NCBI GenBank assembly: GCA_026770585.1
Contig: MU646686.1
Coordinates: forward strand, 256,348 to 267,254
From: Baffinella frigidus
Lineage: Eukaryota; Cryptophyceae; Cryptomonadales; Baffinellaceae
Direction: 5' to 3'
Length of the DNA stretch: 10,907 bases
A model generated the notes under the pieces. It worked only from the letters and a program-made list of their open reading frames with translations, had not been told where the DNA came from and ran no database searches. The translations under genes were made by a program, and so were the position numbers. This document shows, piece after piece, positions 6,018-10,907 of this stretch (the first letter of the stretch is position 1; the number at the start of each line of letters is the position of its first letter).

Positions 6018-6289
6018 TCCACCGCGACCAGCAAGGCGCGAGCCGGAGCCAGCACCCCGCCAACGACCGCGGCACTACCCTACTAATGGCGCGCCGTTCG
6101 CGTTGCCCCCCAATACGGGAGCTAGGCGCGCCTTGACGACTGTGGGACCCGTGTGACCCCGCTTGGGAGGAGAGAGAGGCACACAACCCGTAGCTGCTCC
6201 AGCGTGGTGGCGGCATGTCCCCGGGGGGCTTGTTCGGCCAGTCGGTGTTGATCTGCTGGAAGCCGTGCCGTGCGAGAGTCGAACGCGTA
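6018..6289. other. Unassigned G+C-rich stretch with a fragment of the 275-bp element
   Basis: 6152-6176 is identical to 8733-8757 (TGTGACCCCGCTTGGGAGG plus AGAGAG), an internal part of the 275-bp element. The rest is unrecognised. Open frames here have no repeat-free conserved motif. Confidence 0.5.
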
Positions 6290-6396
6290 CAGGGGTACCT
6301 CGCTCATAAGAAACCGCCCCCCCCCTAGGATCCTACAGTAGGGCCCTATGGTGGTCCTAGGGGGGGGGGCGGTTTCTTATGAGCGAGGTACCCCTG
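6290..6396 (+). mobile_element. Hairpin element A3 (107 bp, most regular copy)
   Basis: TA at 6288-6289 and 6397-6398. Arms of more than 30 bp, from CAGGGGTACCTCGCTCATAA and continuing through GAAACCGCCCCC, pair along their length. The core CCTAGGATCCTACAGTAGGG and CCCTATGGTGGTCCTAGG forms the loop. Confidence 0.9.
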
Positions 6397-6455
6397 TAGT
6401 TGATGCGCGCAGTCTCTCTTGTCGCGGCGTCGTTCCCTGCTCGGCGCACAGCCCC

Positions 6456-6726
6456 CCGGCCTCGCCACCCAGGCAGGTTTCAGATTTACGGCGTCTGCGG
6501 TAGCCCTCAGGCCTCAGCGTCTGCTCTAGCCCCCAGGCCTCTCCCCAGGGCGGATTTCGGGTTTACGGCGCCTTGCGCTAGCCCCCAGGCCTCGCTCCAA
6601 GGCGGATTACGGATATCCTGCGCACAGCGCTAGCCATGAACGAGGCTCTTCGCCAACAAGGCGGGCTGCGCACAGCGCTAGCCATTAACGAGGCCTCGCC
6701 CCAAGGCGGGTTACAGATTTCAACGC
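6456..6726 (+). repeat. Degenerate tandem repeat of about 50 bp
   Basis: Five to six imperfect units with the pattern CAGGCCTCG...CCAAGGCGGATT...ACGG...CTGCGC...CGCTAGCC. Spacings vary. Sharing of CGCTAGCC and GGCGGRTT shows the periodicity. No function seen. Confidence 0.7.
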
Positions 6727-6729
6727 GGA

Positions 6730-6830
6730 TCCCTTAAGTGGCCGGTAGGCTCATACGCCCTACCGTAGGACCCTAGGACCTGCCTAGGACCTCTCGGCAA
6801 TTGATTTTGACCGCCTTGCCACTCAAGGGA
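6730..6830 (-). mobile_element. Hairpin element B3 (101 bp, inverted orientation)
   Basis: TCCCTTAAGTGGCC to TTGCCACTCAAGGGA. Right TA at 6831-6832; the left dinucleotide is GA. The core CATACGCCCTACCGTAGGAC and CCTGCCTAGGACCTCT is the reverse complement of the B2/B4 core. Confidence 0.85.
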
Positions 6831-6860
6831 TACATACATACATATATATATATACATATA

Positions 6861-6896
<36 letters not shown>

Positions 6897-6904
6897 TGTA
6901 CATG
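6831..6904. repeat. TACA/TA/TATG microsatellite, self-complementary
   Basis: (TACA)n then (TA)n with one TACATA break, then (TATG)n. The two sides are complementary, so it can extrude as a cruciform. It begins at the TA that borders element B3. Open frames through it (HTYIYIH type) are artefacts of the repeat. Confidence 0.95.
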
Positions 6905-7245
6905 TCTCGTAAACAAAGAAGGGGGGCACTCTCTGACACCTCATCACCCCCCATTCCTGAGATCACGCCCCCCCCCCCAACAAAAAGGGGAACAAGACCC
7001 ATGGATCAGTCAACTAGAGCCCAGGGTTTCAGTCAACGGCCCCGGACGCCGCCGCTCCGTGTGGAGCCATCGGGGGCCGCCTAGGATAACTTTCGCGGAT
7101 GGGTTGGTCGGAGAGAACGGCGAGCGCGCTTTGCAGCGCTTGCGTTCCCCATGGGGCTCCGAACCTCAAGAGGGCCACAACTTTTGGGTCTGTCAACTTA
7201 GAACCAAGGAAGCACCAAAGGGCTAAGTCAACGACACCTAAAGTG
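6905..7245. other. Unassigned stretch
   Basis: It holds a poly-C run at 6968-6978, a diverged pair of CAGTCAACTAGAGCCCAGG-like (7006-7037) and CTGTCAACTTAGAACCAAGG (7190-7232) segments, and no gene I can support. The 127-residue minus-strand frame covering it starts inside element B4, which argues against a real gene. Confidence 0.5.
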
Positions 7246-7385
7246 TAGTAGGGCCTGATGTGGAACGAGTGTAAAGCTATTGCTACGCGTCGCGTGCATA
7301 GACGTGTCTTCCCATCGAGAAGGTGCCCCATGGCTCGAGTTAAATGTACCTTCAGTGCCAGGCCGACCAATCCTCCTGTAGCAAC
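7246..7385 (-). repeat. Dispersed repeat F, inverted copy
   Basis: Diverged reverse complement of 5779-5923. It ends at GTTGC just before the TA where element B4 begins. The 5779 copy has no B element at that place, so it resembles an unoccupied site. Confidence 0.75.
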
Positions 7386-7388
7386 ATA

Positions 7389-7489
7389 TCCCTTAAGTGC
7401 CCATGCCGCCAAATTTGACGGCCAAGAGGTCCTAGGCAGGTCCTAGGGCCCTACCGTAGGGCGTATGAGCCTAATGGGCACTTATGGGA
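7389..7489 (+). mobile_element. Hairpin element B4 (101 bp)
   Basis: TA at 7387-7388 and 7490-7491. Arms TCCCTTAAGTGCCCAT and TGGGCACTTATGGGA. The core AGAGGTCCTAGGCAGGTCC and CTACCGTAGGGCGTATGAGC matches B2. Confidence 0.88.
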
Positions 7490-7490
7490 T

Positions 7491-7640
7491 AGCTTGTCAG
7501 GAACCCCTCAGAAGGGCACATGACCTCTCTCGGCGCCCCTACTCAGACACAGCCTCGGTGGCGGTGCATACATGGCGGCCGTGTCGGCTAGTGTGGCCGA
7601 CGAGAACCCATCAACCAGTCTCCTCACTACCAGTTTTAGT
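7491..7640. other. Diverged copy of the 5391-5445 segment, then unassigned DNA
   Basis: AGCTTGTCAGGA...AGAAGGGCACATGACCTCTC...CCCCTACTCAGAC resembles 5391-5445. The remainder (GCGGTGCATACATGGCGGCC onward) is not recognised. Confidence 0.5.
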
Positions 7641-7660
7641 TAAAAACTGAAGCTGGCTGG

Positions 7661-7747
7661 GGTGTGGGGTACCAGTTTTTTAACCCACACCAGTTTTTAA
7701 GGTCAATTGTTTTGGTACCCCACACCAGTTTTTAAGGTCAATTGTTT
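7661..7747. repeat. Direct repeat (34-bp spacing) with 13-bp inverted arms
   Basis: CCCACACCAGTTTTTAAGG and on to TTGTTTT occurs at 7684-7713 and 7718-7747. GGTGTGGGGTACC (7661-7673) is the exact reverse complement of 7714-7726. Short CAGTTTT/AAAACTG motifs continue upstream to about 7630. It may be the end of an unidentified element. Confidence 0.8.
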
Positions 7748-7770
7748 TTTCCCTTCCACGAACGCAACGC

Positions 7771-7835
7771 AAATGGCCGTAGCTTAGTGGACAGTTGGCC
7801 ATTTGTATCATGTTCAAATGTTCTGAGCTCTCCGT
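7771..7835 (+). ncRNA. Candidate tRNA-derived SINE head (pol III box A and box B-like)
   Basis: TAGCTTAGTGGA (7780-7791) matches the box A consensus TRGCNNAGYNGG at 11/12. TGTTCAAATGT (7811-7821) resembles box B with the GTTCRA core. Spacing is about 12 nt shorter than in a normal tRNA and there is no acceptor stem, so it is not a functional tRNA. An 8-bp stem AAATGGCC/GGCCATTT surrounds box A. Tentative. Confidence 0.35.
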
Positions 7836-7875
7836 AGAACACTCTCACCAAATTTGCCCCCAGAGTTTACACAAA

Positions 7876-8165
7876 ATTCACTCAGGACGACTCAGGATTC
7901 CCGGAAAACAACTCGTTCCAAAGAGCGCGGCCCACCGAGACAAAAGTCGAGAGTAGAACGTCTCAAAGCAAAAGTAGAACCTCTGTTAACTTAAGAGGTA
8001 ACAGTGCAGAATTCACTCAGGACGACTCAGGATTCCATCAGAGCGACTCAGGATTCATTCAGGGTGACTCAGGATTCGATCAAGACGATGTCTGACTGTG
8101 TCAGAACGACACAAGATCCAGTTGAAACGACCCAGGATTCAGCAAGGACGGCTCAGGACGCCGTG
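7876..8165 (+). repeat. 21-bp minisatellite, left array
   Basis: Units of the form GATTCAGTCAGAACGACTCA at a 21-bp period. One short piece is at 7876-7903 and the main run at 8009-8160. The unit encodes a heptad (TQDSIRT type) in an open frame across the main run. Sequence between the two pieces (7904-8008) is unrelated and unassigned. Confidence 0.85.
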
Positions 8166-8261
8166 CAACACAGAACTCCGGGGTCGAGGTGCAGAACTTG
8201 GCGTTTGGGAATCAGGGTGTCCGGTTGAGGGTTGATTTCCTGCTATCCTGAGGCCTGTTGA

Positions 8262-8575
8262 CCAAATTCTGAGACCTCCTGACTAAATCCTGAGACCTCC
8301 TGACCGAACCGTGAGACTTTCCAAATAGACCCTAAGTCTTTTTGATTGAATCCTGAGTCTTTCTGACTGAATCCTAAGTCTTTCTGACTAAATCCTGAGT
8401 CTTTCTGACTAAATCCTGAGTCTTTCTGAATGAATCCTGAGTATATCTGATTGTATCCTAAGTCTTTCTGACTGAATCCTGAGTCTTTCCGAATAAATCA
8501 GGAGTGTTTTTGACTGAATCCTGAGTCATCCTGACGGAATCCCAAGTCTTTCTGAACAAATCCTGGGTCTTTCTG
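8262..8575 (-). repeat. 21-bp minisatellite, right array (opposite orientation)
   Basis: About 15 units of TCCTGAGTCTTTCTGACTGA type. The reverse complement is the same unit as the left array, encoding TQDSVRK with in-frame stops (ACTTAG) in several units. It continues after the inserted element at 8851-8936. Confidence 0.9.
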
Positions 8576-8850
8576 TGTAAGCCTCGGTCGGACAGGTGAC
8601 GAGCCTCGGCTCCGGCCTCGTTTTTCTCCTCAGCCCCAGAGGGCCGCTTCGCGAGCGCTCCGCCCGCCTTTTTTTCTGCCATCCGTTGATCGTTCCGGGG
8701 AACAGAGCCCCGGAACGACCTTCGCTACCAGATGTGACCCCGCTTGGGAGGAGAGAGGCCGCGCCGGCCAAGGCCCACACACAAGCGAGAGAGAACTTAC
8801 CTTCATTAGTCAACCACCGAGGCTCGTCACCTGTCCGACCGAGGCTCACA
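8576..8850 (+). mobile_element. 275-bp element with long terminal inverted repeats, TG...CA ends and a 5-bp target duplication
   Basis: Begins TGTAAGCC and ends GGCTCACA. 8581-8609 is the exact reverse complement of 8817-8845. It interrupts the 21-bp array, and TTCTG occurs on both sides (8571-8575 and 8851-8855); removing the element and one TTCTG restores the array register. It contains an internal hairpin (CGTTCCGGGG, 8691-8700/8708-8717). It may be a non-autonomous DNA transposon, or a solo LTR (TG...CA with 5-bp duplication) with unusually long inverted ends. Confidence 0.85.
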
Positions 8851-8936
8851 TTCTGACTGAAACCTGAGTCTTTCTGACCAAATCCTGAGCCATCCTGACT
8901 GAATCCTAAGTGTTTCTCACTAAATCCTGAGTCTTT
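8851..8936 (-). repeat. 21-bp minisatellite, distal part beyond the insertion
   Basis: About four more units (ACTGAAACCTGAGTCTTTCT and so on), same orientation and register as 8262-8575 after allowing for the 5-bp duplication. Confidence 0.9.
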
Positions 8937-8988
8937 GCCAACAGTATCACACTGTTGGCAGTGACAAAGGTCTCTCTCTCTGAGACCT
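8937..8988 (+). repeat. Two adjacent small hairpins at the end of the minisatellite
   Basis: GCCAACAGT-ATCAC-ACTGTTGGC (8937-8959, perfect 9-bp stem) and AGGTCTC-TCTCTCT-GAGACCT (8968-8988, perfect 7-bp stem). There is no T-tract after them, so a terminator is not indicated. Confidence 0.8.
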
Positions 8989-9207
8989 GGGATTGGCCAC
9001 GAAGCTTTTTGTCAGATATGTCTTAAGTGTCGCAGATGTCGCGAATCCAGATCTTCATTATTCAACAAAAATATCTTCTTGATTAACTTACGTTGGTACG
9101 ATACACTCGGGGTGAACGCGTCGTCCCTAGATTGCTGTTGACAGGCCTAATTCCGGCGCTAACGTATTTTCGGCATTCCGTATCGCCCCACCGTATCGCA
9201 TACAGTA
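8989..9207. other. Unassigned stretch
   Basis: No repeat, hairpin or credible coding segment recognised. Composition is more A+T-rich around 9040-9090. Confidence 0.5.
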
Positions 9208-9322
9208 CAGGGGCTACTGGCGAATACGGACACGCACCGCACCTAGGGTGCTCCTATGCTCCTAGGACTAGCCCTACTGTAGGACCCTAAAGCGGTGCGT
9301 GTCCTTGTTCGCGAGAAACCCC
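9208..9322 (+). mobile_element. Hairpin element C (CAGGGGCTAC terminus, TA target)
   Basis: Left TA 9206-9207 and right TA 9323-9324. CGGACACGCACCGC pairs with GCGGTGCGTGTCC, and outer arms CAGGGGCTACTGGCGAA and TTCGCGAGAAACCCC pair imperfectly. The core CCTAGGACTAGCCC and CTACTGTAGGACCCT is like families A and B although the arms differ. The right TA is shared with B5. Confidence 0.85.
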
Positions 9323-9324
9323 TA

Positions 9325-9425
9325 TCCCTTAAGTGGCGAGTAGGCGCATACGCCCTACCGTAGGACCCTAGGACCTGCCTAGGACCTCTTTGGGGTCAAT
9401 TTTGACCCCCTCACCACTTAAGGGA
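9325..9425 (-). mobile_element. Hairpin element B5 (101 bp, inverted orientation)
   Basis: Left TA 9323-9324; the right dinucleotide is TG. Arms TCCCTTAAGTGGCGAG and CTCACCACTTAAGGGA. Core in the same orientation as B3. Confidence 0.88.
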
Positions 9426-9635
9426 TGGCGCCCTACGGAATCCGAAATGATGTTGATGCCGGAATCAGGGCGTCCACCCTCAGCCCTTGAGCGCCCTTGG
9501 CCAGTGGCACTCGTCTCACTTTATTTAAATTTATTTGAATTCACCATTTTGTATATTGGTGGGAATTGGAGCCGTGCCTACCGCTTTTCGGTAGGGAACG
9601 TGACCAACTCTCTCACCAACCTGGACGTGCACCTA
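9426..9635. other. Unassigned stretch with a 35-nt short repeat
   Basis: CAGCCCTTGAGCGCCCTTGG and the following CCAGTGGCACTC (about 9480-9511) recurs at about 10136-10167. An A+T-rich patch (TTTATTTAAATTTATTTGAA) is at 9521-9540. No gene supported. Confidence 0.55.
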
Positions 9636-9752
9636 CAGGGGTACCTCGCTCATAAGAAACTGCCCCCCCCCTCGGACCACCGTAGGGCCCTAGGCATGGG
9701 CCTACTGTAGGGTCCTAGGGAGGGGCGGTTTCTTATGAGCGAGATACCCCTG
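9636..9752 (+). mobile_element. Hairpin element A4 (117 bp)
   Basis: TA at 9634-9635 and 9753-9754. Arms CAGGGGTACCTCGCTCATAA and the complementary TTATGAGCGAGATACCCCTG (one mismatch). The core GGACCACCGTAGGGCCC and CTACTGTAGGGTCCTAGG is inverted relative to A1. Confidence 0.88.
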
Positions 9753-9770
9753 TACAGCCAAGTTGTGATG

Positions 9771-9801
9771 CCTCAAGGCAGCCATCAAGGCCATCAGCTA
9801 G
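9771..9801 (+). pseudogene. Copy of the terminal ASPM-like exon tail including its stop
   Basis: 28/31 identical to 4495-4525, ending in the same TAG. It is followed, as at the gene, by satellite DNA of the GAGGCGGGCC type. The remainder of the exon is absent; upstream is element A4. Confidence 0.85.
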
Positions 9802-9816
9802 CGGGAGGGATCCGTG

Positions 9817-10140
9817 TCCCGAGGCGGGCCCATCCGTCTCGAGGCGGGCCTATCAGTCCCGACAGTCCCGAGGCGGGCCCGTCAGTCCCGAGGCGAGCCT
9901 ATCAATCCCGAGGTGGGCCTATCAATCCCGAGGTGGGCCCATCTATCTTGAGGCGGGCCCATCCGTCTCGAGGCGGGCCCGTCAGTCCCGAGGCTGACTC
10001 ATCAGTCCTGAGGCGGAACCATCAGTCCCGAGGCGGGCCCATCCGTCCCGAGGCGGAACCATCAGTCCCGAGGCGGGCCCATCCGTCCCGAGGCGGGCCT
10101 ATCCGTCGAGGCGGGTAGTCCCGAGGCGGGCCCGTCAGCC
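9817..10140 (+). repeat. GAGGCGGGCC satellite, array 2 (20-bp unit)
   Basis: About 16 units of GAGGCGGGCCCATCCGTCCC type with substitutions in the second half (CCC, CCT or AACC; ATC or GTC; CGT, AGT or AAT). Three units shift through all three frames, giving a long arginine/proline/glycine open frame that I read as a repeat artefact. Confidence 0.95.
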
Positions 10141-10167
10141 CTTGAGCGCGCGTGGCCAGTGGCACTC

Positions 10168-10338
10168 TTCGACCAGGCCGTGTTTGCTCGAATCGTACAC
10201 CTGAAACAGAAACCACGTGAGTGGAACCCTACTTTACGAAAAGTGAACCGAAACTTGGTACCGCACATATTCGTAAACGCCGAAACTCCCTGCGTAGCTC
10301 GGACTCTGGTAAAGTAGCGGTAGGGGAAAGACTGAGGG
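10168..10338. other. Unassigned stretch
   Basis: No credible coding segment, repeat or hairpin recognised. Confidence 0.5.
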
Positions 10339-10394
10339 CTCCTACCGTAGGCCGAGGGATCCTAGGACCAAAAAGTCTCGGCCTACGGTAGGAG
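10339..10394 (+). repeat. Hairpin with perfect 18-bp stem and shared core motifs
   Basis: CTCCTACCGTAGGCCGAG (10339-10356) pairs exactly with 10377-10394 around a 20-nt loop containing CCTAGG. The CTACCGTAGG motif lies in the arms, unlike A and B where it is in the core. CCTAGG and GCCGTAGGCC follow at 10398-10415. No TA target duplication located. Confidence 0.85.
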
Positions 10395-10468
10395 GTCCTA
10401 GGCAATGCCGTAGGCCTGACTACCCCATTTTCAGGCCGTTACCCTATTAAAGTAGAGGTGGGGGAGGA

Positions 10469-10566
10469 GGGGTTCACGAACTATCTTCAAGTTGACACGC
10501 TGGGTTTGCGTACAAATCCGATTATCTTTGGGGTGGTGGAGTGCCTGGAGGATGCGGGCGATCTTT
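10469..10566 (-). pseudogene. Decayed copy 2 of a protein-kinase-like exon
   Basis: The minus strand reads KIARILQALHHPKDNRI, then CTQTQRVNLKIVREPL. It aligns with QISRILQAPFPSKVDRFV...RDVNLGIVVQPE of 10659-10811. I-L-x-A-L-x-H-P followed by NLxIVxEP is like the end of helix C through beta-5 of a CMGC-type protein kinase. No catalytic lysine, HRD or DFG segment is present, so the kinase call is an inference. Confidence 0.4.
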
Positions 10567-10658
10567 AGGTCCTTTAGGTTTTAAATGCTCCCAACATATG
10601 CCAACGACACGCCCTTCCGTAGAAAGGACTGCAAAGATCTGCACCTTCTAGCTCTGCC

Positions 10659-10811
10659 TCACTCGGGTTGAACGACTATTCCTAAGTTGACATCTCGGGC
10701 GTGCGGTACAAATCTGTCAACTTTGGAGGGGAATGGTGCCTGCAGGATGCGGGAGATCTGCACGCGGCGGTACAGGATCTTCCGGTGGTCCTTATCCTCC
10801 ACCCCCAGCAC
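10659..10811 (-). pseudogene. Protein-kinase-like exon fragment, copy 1 (MAPK/CMGC N-lobe-like)
   Basis: After a CGCAG acceptor on the minus strand it reads VLGVEDKDHRKILYRRVQ, then ISRILQAPFPSKVDRF and VPHARDVNLGIVVQPE, then a TGA stop. The pattern V-x-D-x-x-x-x-R-x-L-x-R-x-x-x-I-x-x-L resembles the beta-3 to helix C region of MAPK-like kinases. The conserved helix C glutamate position and the H-P motif are degraded here, while the second copy keeps HHP. No GT donor at the equivalent end was identified. Confidence 0.4.
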
Positions 10812-10813
10812 CT

Positions 10814-10890
10814 GCGATGGGCCCGCCTCAGGAAGCGTCAGATAGGCCCGCCTCGGGAAGGGCATGAAGGAGTCAGGCCCGCCTAGGGAT
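10814..10890 (-). repeat. GAGGCGGGCC satellite, array 3 (minus orientation)
   Basis: GGGCCCGCCTCAGGAAGCG, AGGCCCGCCTCGGGAAGGG and AGGCCCGCCTAGGGATGG are three diverged units in the reverse orientation. They directly precede the kinase-like exon on the minus strand. Confidence 0.8.
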
Positions 10891-10907
10891 GGTAGAGGCG
10901 GTACAGG

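Noticed and set aside
6801-7226. 141-residue open frame with HTYIYIH and MYVCMYVC runs
   Set aside because: Translation of the TACA/TATG microsatellite and adjoining DNA; low complexity with no domain.
7029-7412. 127-residue minus-strand open frame containing GGLVGLALKVH
   Set aside because: Its start codon precedes and reads through the end of hairpin element B4, and the homologous copy at 5779-5923 is frameshifted and stopped, so it shows no coding constraint.
7771-7835. Functional tRNA gene
   Set aside because: Box A to box B spacing is too short and no 7-bp acceptor stem or anticodon arm can be drawn, so only a SINE-like candidate is reported.
8004-8228. 74-residue heptad-repeat open frame as a real gene
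   Set aside because: Product of the 21-bp minisatellite; no splice signals or flanking coding sequence, and the opposite array has stops. Kept as a repeat.
8937-8988. Rho-independent-type terminator
   Set aside because: The hairpins have no following T-tract and the genome is eukaryotic.
9735-10118. 127-residue open frame starting MSEIPLY
   Set aside because: Starts in the end of hairpin element A4 and continues through the 20-bp satellite, whose three-unit cycle keeps all frames open.
1-10907. CRISPR array
   Set aside because: None of the direct repeats has constant repeats separated by unique spacers of even length; they are tandem satellites or dispersed hairpins in a eukaryotic setting.

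Overview
The window is nuclear DNA of a eukaryote, most likely a microbial alga or related protist. It has short G+C-rich exons with GT-AG introns, introns built largely of degenerate telomere-type sequence (CCCTAAA, CCCTGAA and CCCCAAA variants), and abundant miniature inverted-repeat elements, minisatellites and satellites. There is no bacterial gene organisation. The plant/algal-type telomere unit (TTTAGGG) fits an alga. A cryptophyte-like genome is my low-confidence guess from the repeat style, not something the sequence proves.

Region 1 (1-4525, + strand) is the 3' part of one spliced gene. Joining the exons gives an IQ motif, then an armadillo-like region with the hallmarks of the C-terminus of ASPM/abnormal spindle proteins (TLGNRT, LLRSCNRS-x-PH and TLNNFTKYG), then a basic tail and a TAG stop. 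Every complete exon is a multiple of three and every intron is phase 0. The introns contain partial decayed copies of the neighbouring exons: the IQ exon tail, the head of the TLGNRT exon, a five-copy array of the CNRSQ exon tail with its splice donor, the head of the AIASIYPE exon, and several copies of the KAGVRQSLS tail.

Region 2 (4526-10450) has no gene I can support. It is a patchwork of mobile and repeated DNA: four copies of hairpin family A (CAGGGGTACC termini, TA target), five copies of hairpin family B (101 bp in four of five, TCCCTTAAGTG termini, TA target), one family C hairpin, one further hairpin, a roughly 275-bp TG...CA element that split a 21-bp minisatellite with a 5-bp target duplication, GAGGCGGGCC satellites, a TA/TACA microsatellite, a tRNA-like SINE candidate and several dispersed repeats. 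Hairpin families A, B, C and the 10339 hairpin have unrelated arms but share core motifs (CCTAGG, CTACNGTAGG). Twice a family B element sits directly against the right end of a CAGGGG-type element.

Region 3 (10469-10907, - strand) holds two related fragments resembling the N-lobe of a CMGC/MAPK-like protein kinase. They look like a duplicated, decayed exon.

The most unusual theme is the combination of telomere-like introns, exon-fragment duplications and hairpin elements that share a core. The same 31-nt gene end (terminal exon tail with stop plus satellite) also reappears about 5 kb downstream.
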